This document shows, in pieces, positions 1 to 5,290 of a DNA stretch of 5,290 nt. The notes below the pieces were generated by a model that saw nothing but the letters and a program-made list of their open reading frames with translations, was not told the DNA's origin and made no database searches. The stretch's first letter is position 1. Each line of letters opens with the position of its first letter. The stretch covers positions 1 to 5,290 of the forward strand of contig USJT01000098.1 in assembly GCA_900555175.1 (NCBI GenBank). Direction: 5' to 3'. Source of the DNA: an uncultured bacterium (GTDB lineage Bacteria; Cyanobacteriota; Vampirovibrionia; Gastranaerophilales; Gastranaerophilaceae). The position numbers and the translations under genes are program-made.

Positions 1-443
1 TGTTATTGTTTCTATTTGCGTCAGGTGACTCTTTTAGCAAATCTGTTGGAGGAAACGGGATTAGAATTCTTTTATTGTATTCTTTAGGTATTCCAAATTT
101 AAAGATTTTCTTTAATTCTTTATTTGCCAAAAAAATAAAATTAGATAGCCAAAACGGAATACTTTATGTAAACGATAAACCTCTTGCGATTGATAGAGCA
201 AAAAGAATTAATATTACAGAAATATGCCCGTATCATTATTCTTGGCGTTTTGGACAGACTCCTGCATTTAATTTATCCTTATATCAAAAATCCGTTATTA
301 CTATAACAACTGATTTTGGTGATATATCATTTTATGTTTGTTCTAAAAAAGCAGAAGAAATATTGATTAAATTTTTTGAAAAATTTGGCAAAGATTATGA
401 TATTGTCTATGATGAACAAAGATTATTCTTCACTTTTTATTAA
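1..443 (+). CDS. Unrecognised protein, 3' part of a gene cut by the window edge
   Basis: The frame is open from the left edge to a TAA at 441-443. It contains no ATG; the first possible start is a TTG at 6-8 with no room to judge a ribosome binding site, so the true start is probably upstream and the gene is 5'-partial. About 146 residues are visible. The first 40 include a hydrophobic stretch (GIRILLLYSLGIPNLKIFF). After it come short alternating segments that look like beta strands (KIKLDSQNGILYV, SVITITTDFGDISFYV), then a helix-like segment (KKAEEILIKFFEKFG) and a Phe-rich end. A strand-rich body closed by one helix is compatible with a bacterial PH-like domain, possibly behind a membrane segment, but this is only a shape argument. 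I do not recognise the family and assign no function. It lies 70 nt before the helicase, with a likely promoter between, so co-transcription is not required. Confidence 0.7.
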   Translation, partial: LLFLFASGDSFSKSVGGNGIRILLLYSLGIPNLKIFFNSLFAKKIKLDSQNGILYVNDKPLAIDRAKRINITEICPYHYSWRFGQTPAFNLSLYQKSVITITTDFGDISFYVCSKKAEEILIKFFEKFGKDYDIVYDEQRLFFTFY

Positions 444-485
444 AATTCTTTAAAAGATTTTAAAATTTTGCAATTTGTGGAATAA

Positions 486-491
486 TATAAT
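486..491 (+). promoter_or_regulatory. Likely -10 box of the helicase gene
   Basis: The hexamer is a perfect TATAAT, 22 nt before the helicase start codon, which would give a short leader of about 15 nt. No convincing -35 hexamer sits at 16-18 nt spacing (that region is only A and T), and there is no TG dinucleotide for an extended -10. In such AT-rich DNA a chance match is possible, so this is a moderate call. Confidence 0.45.
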
Positions 492-513
492 TAACACAGA
501 TATGGGAGTATGA

Positions 514-2799
514 ATGAGCGAATTTCCATTTGAATTGGATGATTTTCAAAAGGAAGCCTGTCAATATATTGATGAGGGCAAGAGTGTTGTAGTATGTGCA
601 CCAACAGGTGCAGGTAAAACTGTTATAGCACAGCATGCAATTTTTCGTGCCTTAAAAGAAGGAACAAGAATTTTCTATACTACACCGTTAAAAGCACTTT
701 CAAATCAGAAATATTATGATTTTGGTGAACAATACGGGACTGATAAGGTTGGACTTTTAACAGGAGATACATCTATTAATCGTAATGCTCAAATAGTTGT
801 AATGACAACAGAAGTTTTTAGAAATATGCTTTATGGCACAAATTTTGGTTCTGTAAAGGATAATCTAAAAGATGTTAAATATGTTGTTTTAGATGAAGTT
901 CACTATATGAATGATGAGCAGCGCGGTACTGTTTGGGAAGAAAGTATTATTTACTGCCCGACAAATATTCAACTTATTGCATTGTCAGCAACTGTTGCAA
1001 ATGCTCAAGAGCTTACTGATTGGATAAATACAGTTCATTCAAAAACTGAACTTGTTGATACGGATTTTAGGCCTGTACCTTTAAGATTTTATTATTTTGA
1101 TAGCTCTCAGCCTGACAAATTGTTGCCACTATTAACGCCAAGCGGTCAGTTAAATAAAAAAATTAAGCCTGAAAAACGTGTTTTCGGCCGTAAATTTCAG
1201 AATAAAAAATCTTACGTTAAAGAGATTATCAGAAATCTTCAAAAAAATGATATGCTTCCTGCTATATATTTTACTTTTTCTCGCAGAAAGTGTGATGAAC
1301 AGATGGAAAAATGTGCTTCTCTCGATTTGATTTCCAAAGGAGAAAAAGCACAAATAAGACAGTTTATAGATGAATATATTGCTGAAAATCTGCATTTATA
1401 TAATAACAAGCATATTGAATACCTTTTATGCGGTGTAGCATCACATCACGCAGGACTTTTACCTGCTTGGAAAAATTTGGTCGAAAAATTATTTCAAAAA
1501 GGACTTATAAAAGTTGTTTTTGCAACAGAAACGCTTGCTGCAGGTATAAATATGCCTGCTCGCTCAACTGTTATAAGTTCTACAAGTAAAAGGACAGATT
1601 CAGGACATAGAATGCTTACTGCAAGTGAATTTTTACAAATGTCAGGACGTGCAGGCAGACGTGGAATGGATGAGGTTGGATATGTAACAATTGTCGGAAC
1701 TCAATTCCAAACCCCTGAAGAAGTCGCTGAACTTGTTTTGAGTGATGCAAATCCTTTAGAAAGCCGCTTCTCTCCAAGTTATTCTATGGTATTAAACCTT
1801 TTACAAAGATTTTCTTTAGAAGAAGCCAAAGAATTAATCTTAAAAAGTTTTGGATATTTTTCATCAGGCTCAAGATTACAACCGCTTATAAAAATGCGTG
1901 AGCAACTTGAAAATGAAATTAAATCAAGAGAATTTGTCTGCCCGTATAAATTATGCCAAGATAAACTTCATGAATACGATAAATTAAGGCATATCTACGT
2001 TCAAAACAGACAAACATACAAGAAAATTTGCAAACAGGAACGCTCTAAAAATCGACCTCTTTCCCCGGAAGCAGTAAAATTTGGGAAAGAAACAAAAGCT
2101 ATGCTTGAACAAATGCATTCCTTTAAATGTGATAATTGCAAATTATACAAAAAACATTCAAAAAATGTTGAAGTCTTTGCTCGTCTGTCAGTAAGATTAA
2201 ATAAGTTAGACAAAGAAATTGAAAAACAACGAGATATATTCTGGAATAAATTTTTAGCCCATAGAAGCGTTTTAATTGATATGGATTACTTACGAGATGA
2301 CTATCCGACAAAAGAGGGCATAACGACCTCGCAAATTCGCTCAGAAAACGAATTATTTATTGCGGAGATTATATTCTCTCATGTTTTGGACGACTTAACA
2401 CCATCACAGCTTGCAGCTGTTGTATGCGCTATCACAACAGAAGATTTACGTGTAGATATTCCATATCTTCCAATATCTCAGCCTGTAAGAAAAACGTTAA
2501 ATCTGATAAGAAATATAAGACGTAAGCTTGAAAAGGTTCAAAACAGGTACTCTGTTGAAGCTCCTATGTATATAAATTCATATTTCAGTTCTCTCATCGA
2601 ATTATGGGCAGACGGCGCAGAATGGGAAACTATAACAGAACAGGTAGATATAGGCGAAGGTGATATTGTTCGCTCATTTAAGCGTGTTGTTGATGTGTTA
2701 AGACAATTCACAACAATAGATAATGTACCTGAAGCTCTCGTATTCACAGCTCGTGATGCAATTGATAAAATCCTTCGTGAACCTGTTGATATTGATTAA
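514..2799 (+). CDS. Ski2-like DEVH-box RNA helicase with DSHCT C-terminal domain (HelY/ISE2 type)
   Basis: This is a 761-residue superfamily 2 helicase, expected to use ATP to unwind or remodel RNA in the cytoplasm. The motifs are in order: Walker A APTGAGKT (29-36), motif Ia TTPLKALSNQK (56-66), DEVH box (127-130), motif III SAT (158-160), the Ski2-type HHAGLLP (311-317), motif V ATETLAAGINMPAR (337-350) and motif VI QMSGRAGRRG (375-384). After the second RecA-like domain come a winged-helix/ratchet region and a charged helical segment (about 455-580) where Mtr4 and Ski2 carry their arch. A DSHCT-like domain lies at about 610-757. It is shorter than eukaryotic Mtr4 (about 1,070), so the arch is reduced. 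The sequence DEVHYMNDEQRGTVWEE resembles cyanobacterial HelY and plastid ISE2, whose relatives act in RNA processing and turnover. C476, C481, C539, C542 and H548 may bind a metal. The ATG at 514 follows GGGAG (504-508) by 5 nt, and all helicase motifs are intact. The family is certain; the exact RNA substrate is not. Confidence 0.95.
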   Translation: MSEFPFELDDFQKEACQYIDEGKSVVVCAPTGAGKTVIAQHAIFRALKEGTRIFYTTPLKALSNQKYYDFGEQYGTDKVGLLTGDTSINRNAQIVVMTTEVFRNMLYGTNFGSVKDNLKDVKYVVLDEVHYMNDEQRGTVWEESIIYCPTNIQLIALSATVANAQELTDWINTVHSKTELVDTDFRPVPLRFYYFDSSQPDKLLPLLTPSGQLNKKIKPEKRVFGRKFQNKKSYVKEIIRNLQKNDMLPAIYFTFSRRKCDEQMEKCASLDLISKGEKAQIRQFIDEYIAENLHLYNNKHIEYLLCGVASHHAGLLPAWKNLVEKLFQKGLIKVVFATETLAAGINMPARSTVISSTSKRTDSGHRMLTASEFLQMSGRAGRRGMDEVGYVTIVGTQFQTPEEVAELVLSDANPLESRFSPSYSMVLNLLQRFSLEEAKELILKSFGYFSSGSRLQPLIKMREQLENEIKSREFVCPYKLCQDKLHEYDKLRHIYVQNRQTYKKICKQERSKNRPLSPEAVKFGKETKAMLEQMHSFKCDNCKLYKKHSKNVEVFARLSVRLNKLDKEIEKQRDIFWNKFLAHRSVLIDMDYLRDDYPTKEGITTSQIRSENELFIAEIIFSHVLDDLTPSQLAAVVCAITTEDLRVDIPYLPISQPVRKTLNLIRNIRRKLEKVQNRYSVEAPMYINSYFSSLIELWADGAEWETITEQVDIGEGDIVRSFKRVVDVLRQFTTIDNVPEALVFTARDAIDKILREPVDID

Positions 2800-2820
2800 A
2801 TTATTTAAAAATAACATTAA

Positions 2821-2867
2821 TTTTTCACTTAATTTTTTGTTTACAAAAATTAATAAAAGTGTAAAAA
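2821..2867 (+). repeat. AT-rich imperfect hairpin downstream of the helicase gene
   Basis: The left arm 2821-2837 (TTTTT, CACTT, AATTTTT) pairs with 2845-2867 (AAAAATT, AAGTG, AAAAA). There is a 5-nt bulge at 2852-2856, a single bulged T at 2862 and a 7-nt loop at 2838-2844. It starts 21 nt after the helicase stop codon. It could stabilise or end the helicase mRNA, but no T-tract follows the 3' arm on the plus strand, so it is not a normal intrinsic terminator. The stem is nearly all A-T pairs and may be partly compositional. Confidence 0.4.
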
Positions 2868-2890
2868 ATACCATATTAAGTTTTGTAAAC
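2839..2890. repeat. Perfect 10-bp inverted repeat upstream of the glycosidase promoter
   Basis: GTTTACAAAA (2839-2848) is the exact reverse complement of TTTTGTAAAC (2881-2890), with 32 nt between. A second inverted pair, ATACCA (2868-2873) and TGGTAT (2895-2900), is interleaved with it. The repeat ends 18 nt before the -35 box at 2909, a position suited to a regulator of the downstream gene. The left arm overlaps the loop and 3' arm of the AT-rich hairpin at 2821-2867, so the two structures compete as RNA. No regulator is identified. Confidence 0.4.
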
Positions 2891-2908
2891 CCCTTGGTAT
2901 AAAAGTGA

Positions 2909-2937
2909 TTGAAGTATTTGTTAAAATATGTTACAAT
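2909..2937 (+). promoter_or_regulatory. Sigma-70-type promoter with extended -10 for the glycosidase gene
   Basis: The -35 box is TTGAAG (2909-2914), followed by a 17-nt spacer and the -10 box TACAAT (2932-2937). A TG at 2929-2930, one base before the -10, makes it an extended -10 element. Transcription would begin near 2944, leaving about 115 nt of leader before the start codon at 3060. The match to a housekeeping vegetative promoter is the best in the window. Confidence 0.7.
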
Positions 2938-2959
2938 GGTAGTAGGAAGTACCTGAGAA

Positions 2960-3043
2960 ATGGTTTATCGAAAAAAAATCAGGTTTCCGATGAGTGTTAT
3001 TCCCCACCCCACTCTTAAATCAAAAAGGTATCCGGTTACTTAA
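2960..3043 (+). CDS. Possible upstream ORF or leader peptide, 27 residues
   Basis: An ATG at 2960 opens a reading frame that ends at TAA 3041-3043, inside the leader and 16 nt before the glycosidase start codon. The peptide begins MVYRKKIRFP and ends KSKRYPVT, and it is strongly basic. A GGAAG lies at 2945-2949, 10 nt upstream, at the very 5' end of the predicted transcript and partly inside the first hairpin stem, so initiation would be weak or conditional. The stop codon falls just before the main ribosome binding site, a layout known from translational coupling or leader-peptide control. An ORF this short can easily arise by chance. Confidence 0.25.
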   Translation: MVYRKKIRFPMSVIPHPTLKSKRYPVT

Positions 3044-3048
3044 CTCAA

Positions 3049-3054
3049 GAGGTG
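3049..3054 (+). promoter_or_regulatory. Ribosome binding site that fixes the glycosidase start
   Basis: GAGGTG, within AAGAGGTGA, sits 5 nt before the ATG at 3060. This favours that ATG over the in-frame GTG at 2994, which lies in a hairpin arm and has no comparable site. Confidence 0.75.
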
Positions 3055-3059
3055 ACACT

Positions 3060-4319
3060 ATGGATACGTTGATTTATAATGCTGAAAATTATGAGCTTAA
3101 GAAATTAGCAAATATTGCGGTCAATATTTCAATAATTGGGGTATTAGTTTTGTGTCAGGCGCTTTTACCAATTCATGCAAGCAATACAATGGTTGCACAA
3201 ATTACAGCGCCTGACTTTGATACGGGACAAATTAAAACAAAAATAATTAACAGAATTTCTCCTGAAGAAAGACAGAAAAATTTTGATACTTTAGTTCGGC
3301 AAAAATATCCAAAAGCAGTTATTACTGACGTAACCGGCGGGGTAAAGCATATTAAACTCACAAAATATTATAGCGGGAGACCTGTAAGAATAAATGTTGT
3401 AGAAGTTGATATGAAATTAGCTGAAGATTTTGAGTTAACTCCCGCACTCTCCTCGGATACTACTCTTAACAGCAGAAGGACAATTTCAACAATCGCAAAA
3501 AATAATAATGCAATAGTCGCATTAAACGGTACATATTTCAAACCCCAAACGGGTGTTCCTCTTGGAACTTTAATGATTAATGAAAAAATGTACACAGGCC
3601 CTATTTACGATAGGGTAGCTATGGGCATTTTTGATGACAGATTTGAAATCGCAAGAATTAGTCTTGACGCATCAGTTAAAGGCAGCGGTAAAGTTGTTAA
3701 AGTACATAATATTAACCAACCTAGAATGTTATCAACAAATGTAATTGTATATACCCCTGAATGGGGAAAATATTCTCCTGCTGCACCTAAATATGGCGTT
3801 GGATTACAAGTAACAGATAACAAGATTACCAAAGCATCTGCTAACGCAGTTCAAATTCCATCAAACGGATACGTTATTTCAGGTCCGAAAAGTGTTTTAT
3901 ACGCATTACTTCAAAGAAAAGATGTAGAATTAACAGTAAAGACAGTCCCTGAATGGAAAGGAGTTAAACATATTATAAGCGGTGGTCCGTATCTTGTTAA
4001 AGACGGCAAAGTTTACGTTGACATGACAGCTCAAAAACTTCAAGCAATCGGTGGCAGAAACCCAAGAAGCGCTATCGGCTACACTGCTGACAATAATATT
4101 ATCCTTGTTGCAGTTGATGGCAGAGAAGGAAGCTCAATCGGTATGACATTAATGGAGCTTGCAAACTTTATGCAATCAATCGGTTGTGTCGGCGCAATTA
4201 ACCTTGACGGTGGCGGTTCAACAGTAATGTATGTTAACGGCAGAGTAGTTAACAACCCTCAAACAACAGGCGGAATCCCCCTTTCAAACGCAATTGTTTT
4301 ATCTAAAACAGAATCATAG
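3060..4319 (+). CDS. Exported or membrane-anchored phosphodiester glycosidase (NAGPA family)
   Basis: This is a 419-residue protein. Residues 1-16 form a polar N-region, and a hydrophobic segment at about 17-38 follows (NISIIGVLVLCQALLPI). It could be a signal anchor or be cleaved after A40 (IHA/SN); C32 is not in a lipobox. A linker of about 70 residues leads to a NAGPA-type catalytic domain at about 110-416. Recognisable family motifs are NGTYF (156-160), GGPYLV (308-313), RNPRSAIGY (333-341), VDGR (352-355) and NLDGGGSTVM (381-390). Relatives cleave sugars linked through phosphodiesters, such as the mammalian uncovering enzyme, and many bacterial members are labelled as exopolysaccharide or envelope proteins. 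The substrate here is unknown; an envelope polymer is a reasonable inference. All core motifs are present. The start was chosen on the ribosome binding site. The gene has its own promoter, leader and terminator, so it is probably monocistronic. Confidence 0.88.
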   Translation: MDTLIYNAENYELKKLANIAVNISIIGVLVLCQALLPIHASNTMVAQITAPDFDTGQIKTKIINRISPEERQKNFDTLVRQKYPKAVITDVTGGVKHIKLTKYYSGRPVRINVVEVDMKLAEDFELTPALSSDTTLNSRRTISTIAKNNNAIVALNGTYFKPQTGVPLGTLMINEKMYTGPIYDRVAMGIFDDRFEIARISLDASVKGSGKVVKVHNINQPRMLSTNVIVYTPEWGKYSPAAPKYGVGLQVTDNKITKASANAVQIPSNGYVISGPKSVLYALLQRKDVELTVKTVPEWKGVKHIISGGPYLVKDGKVYVDMTAQKLQAIGGRNPRSAIGYTADNNIILVAVDGREGSSIGMTLMELANFMQSIGCVGAINLDGGGSTVMYVNGRVVNNPQTTGGIPLSNAIVLSKTES

Positions 4320-4355
4320 GCCCAACTTTTTCTCATAATCTTTTCACATTGCACT

Positions 4356-4384
4356 AATCCTGTATATTTTACAGGATTTTTTTT
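4356..4384 (+). terminator. Intrinsic terminator of the glycosidase gene
   Basis: AATCCTGTA (4356-4364) pairs perfectly with TACAGGATT (4370-4378) around a 5-nt loop, and a run of eight T ends at 4384. It begins 36 nt after the stop codon. On the minus strand the stem is not followed by a T-tract, so it serves the plus-strand gene and would terminate the convergent minus-strand operon only poorly. Confidence 0.9.
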
Positions 4385-4393
4385 ATAAAAAAT

Positions 4394-4801
4394 TTATCTG
4401 TTTATATTTTGATCAATAATATCAGAAACCCAAGGAATATAACTGTATTTACCTGCAAATGAAGTTAGAGCAAGATAAATAAGCAATAAATATATTATAA
4501 CTTGTATTAATGAATAATCAAACAGCAACGGCATATTTAACCAAAAAGTAATTTGAGCAACTACTTGATTTATAATAGGAATAAAACTTAAGAAATTTGA
4601 AAGCCATCCGATGAATATTGAAAGGACAGCAAATCCTAAAGAAATAAATATTGATTGGAATATATGATATTGTAAAAACGGTTTTAATCTTGCTTTAGTA
4701 AACAATCCTATAATCAACCAAATAAAGCCGACCATACCCATAGTAAGATAAGTTAGTGCTGCAATAATTCTTTCTATAAAATATGGGCTATCATCACGCA
4801 T
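4394..4801 (-). CDS. Tic20-like four-helix membrane protein
   Basis: With the start at 4801 the protein has 135 residues and is almost entirely membrane-embedded. Hydrophobic segments lie at about 12-34, 48-68, 71-94 and 97-115. The loop KARLKPFLQYHIFQSIF (36-52) resembles the Tic20 pattern in which a basic loop leads into a conserved H/N-x-x-Q segment at the second helix. The tail SYIPWVSDII (120-129) resembles the Pro-Ile-Ser motif at the Tic20 C-terminus. Tic20 is part of the plastid inner-envelope import machinery, and cyanobacterial homologues have poorly known functions. Start choice: the ATG at 4801 follows the TAA of the upstream TPR gene by one base, with GGAG 12 nt before it. An in-frame ATG at 4819 would add six residues (MESVYK) and overlap the TPR gene by 17 nt, but it has no visible ribosome binding site. 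An unrelated small DUF family with four helices is the main alternative. Confidence 0.65.
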   Translation of the reverse strand: MRDDSPYFIERIIAALTYLTMGMVGFIWLIIGLFTKARLKPFLQYHIFQSIFISLGFAVLSIFIGWLSNFLSFIPIINQVVAQITFWLNMPLLFDYSLIQVIIYLLLIYLALTSFAGKYSYIPWVSDIIDQNINR

Positions 4802-4802
4802 T

Positions 4803-5290
4803 TTATACACGCTCTCCATTCCGTTTTTTATCTATATATTCATCAAGCAATTGAGTATAAACAAGTCTATATTCATCATTTTCAGGAGCTATATTAATAG
4901 ATGATCTGTAAGATGCAATAGCTTGTTCAATTTCGCCTTTAAGATAGTGAGCATTACCAAGAAGCATATATGTTTGAGCACTGTTTGGCTTTATACGTAA
5001 TGCTTGTTTGTACAAATCCATTGCTAAATCTAAGTGATTAAAGTTTGTATAAAGATTTGCAAGAAGAATTTGTGCCTCAATTTCTTTAGGCTTAATCTTT
5101 TCAGCTTTTTTATACATTTCAACAGCCATTTCATATTCACCAAATTCAGAAAGAGAAATTGCATAACAAATATATGCTTTGTAATTGTCACCTTCCATTT
5201 TTAAGGCTTTTTCAAAATAGCTGTAAGCTTTTTCACGTTCTTTCATCAAAGTTAATGTATTCCCGATACAAATACAAACAATTTTGTTAT
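4803..5290 (-). CDS. Tetratricopeptide repeat protein, 5' end beyond the window
   Basis: A frame open to the right edge ends at TAA 4805-4803. A TTG at 5249 or ATG at 5246 could start it, but in-frame codons upstream to the edge still fit a TPR helix A (the GNTLTLMKEREKA segment has Gly and Ala at the canonical spacing of 12). The true start is therefore upstream and the gene is 5'-partial. Counting residues from the TTG at 5249, TPR units with an exact 34-residue period lie at 22-55, 56-89 and 90-123, each ending in a Pro-containing turn (KIKPK, RIKPN, NIAPE). A partial repeat precedes them and a capping helix of about 25 residues follows. TPR arrays form superhelical protein-binding scaffolds. 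No signal peptide or enzymatic domain is visible in the part present. It is coupled to the downstream Tic20-like gene, so a role as a cytosolic partner at the membrane is possible but unproven. Confidence 0.85.
   Translation of the reverse strand, partial: NKIVCICIGNTLTLMKEREKAYSYFEKALKMEGDNYKAYICYAISLSEFGEYEMAVEMYKKAEKIKPKEIEAQILLANLYTNFNHLDLAMDLYKQALRIKPNSAQTYMLLGNAHYLKGEIEQAIASYRSSINIAPENDEYRLVYTQLLDEYIDKKRNGERV

Larger units (their letters stand above)
2944..3059 (+). promoter_or_regulatory. Transcribed 5' leader with hairpins, possible cis-regulatory RNA
   Basis: The leader holds a hairpin in which GGAA (2945-2948) and ACCTGA (2951-2956) pair with TCAGGT (2979-2984) and TTCC (2985-2988). 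That is 10 base pairs with a 2-nt bulge and a 22-nt A-rich loop. A second possible stem pairs GAGTG (2992-2996) with CACTC (3010-3014) around a C-rich loop. The CTCTT at 3012-3016 could instead pair with AAGAG at 3047-3051, which overlaps the ribosome binding site, so the two folds exclude each other. There is no T-tract, so any control would act on translation or stability. I compared it by eye with the common riboswitch classes I remember and matched none. Confidence 0.4.

Noticed and set aside
6..8. TTG as the start of the first gene
   Set aside because: The frame remains open to the left edge and no ribosome binding site can be seen, so a 5'-truncated gene is more likely.
442..469. AAAATT/AATTTT pairing as a terminator for the first gene
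   Set aside because: The stem has only six A-T pairs with a long loop and no clear T-tract beyond it; it is expected by chance in such AT-rich DNA.
1150..2747. Minus-strand open frames of 60-80 codons inside the helicase gene
   Set aside because: They lie opposite a fully conserved helicase, have low-complexity Phe/Ile-rich or Ser-rich translations and no ribosome binding sites; they are shadows of the coding strand.
2883..2891. TTGTAAACC, identical to a half-site of the biotin repressor BirA
   Set aside because: The partner half-site GGTTTACAA at the usual 15-16 nt spacing on the downstream side is absent; the matching arm lies upstream in the opposite arrangement. No biotin gene is nearby.
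2994..3059. In-frame GTG start at 2994 that would add 22 residues to the glycosidase
   Set aside because: It has no good ribosome binding site, overlaps a predicted hairpin arm and would add a non-signal-like extension. The ATG at 3060 has GAGGTG at ideal spacing.
3173..3832. Minus-strand open frames inside the glycosidase gene
   Set aside because: They overlap a complete catalytic domain on the plus strand and show no domain, signal or ribosome binding site of their own.
5244..5249. TTG/ATG codons as the real start of the TPR gene
   Set aside because: The frame stays open to the window edge, and the upstream codons continue a TPR helix with correctly spaced Gly and Ala, so the start is outside the window.

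Overview
The window is AT-rich and gene-dense, and it looks like a chromosomal segment of a bacterium. Two protein families point to the cyanobacterial lineage. One is a Ski2-type DEVH-box helicase whose motif II region reads like cyanobacterial HelY and plastid ISE2. The other is a small four-helix membrane protein resembling Tic20. The low GC, the short Ski2 protein and the absence of any photosynthesis gene suggest a non-photosynthetic relative (Melainabacteria/Vampirovibrionia, for example Gastranaerophilales). That placement is inference from memory of these families, not a database result.

Layout. (1) 1-443, plus strand: the 3' part of an unrecognised gene that runs in from the left edge. 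(2) 514-2799, plus strand: a complete Ski2-like RNA helicase with its own likely -10 box and a good ribosome binding site. (3) 2800-3059: an intergenic and leader region holding an AT-rich hairpin, a perfect 10-bp inverted repeat, a strong extended -10 promoter, and a transcribed leader of about 115 nt with a hairpin and a possible 27-codon upstream ORF. (4) 3060-4319, plus strand: an exported or membrane-anchored phosphodiester glycosidase (NAGPA family), closed by a textbook intrinsic terminator at 4356-4384. (5) 4394-5290, minus strand: two convergent, tightly coupled genes, a TPR protein (its 5' end lies beyond the right edge) followed by the Tic20-like membrane protein.

The plus-strand genes look like separate transcription units rather than one operon. 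The helicase would act on RNA in the cytoplasm, and the glycosidase acts outside the membrane. The TPR/Tic20-like pair probably shares one mRNA and may work together at the membrane, but nothing in the sequence proves that. No RNA gene, mobile element, CRISPR array or phage gene was found, and there is no clear sign of a new multi-gene system. The most worthwhile points are the leader of the glycosidase gene, the inverted repeats upstream of it, the Cys/His cluster in the helicase, and the Tic20-like protein in a probably non-photosynthetic genome.
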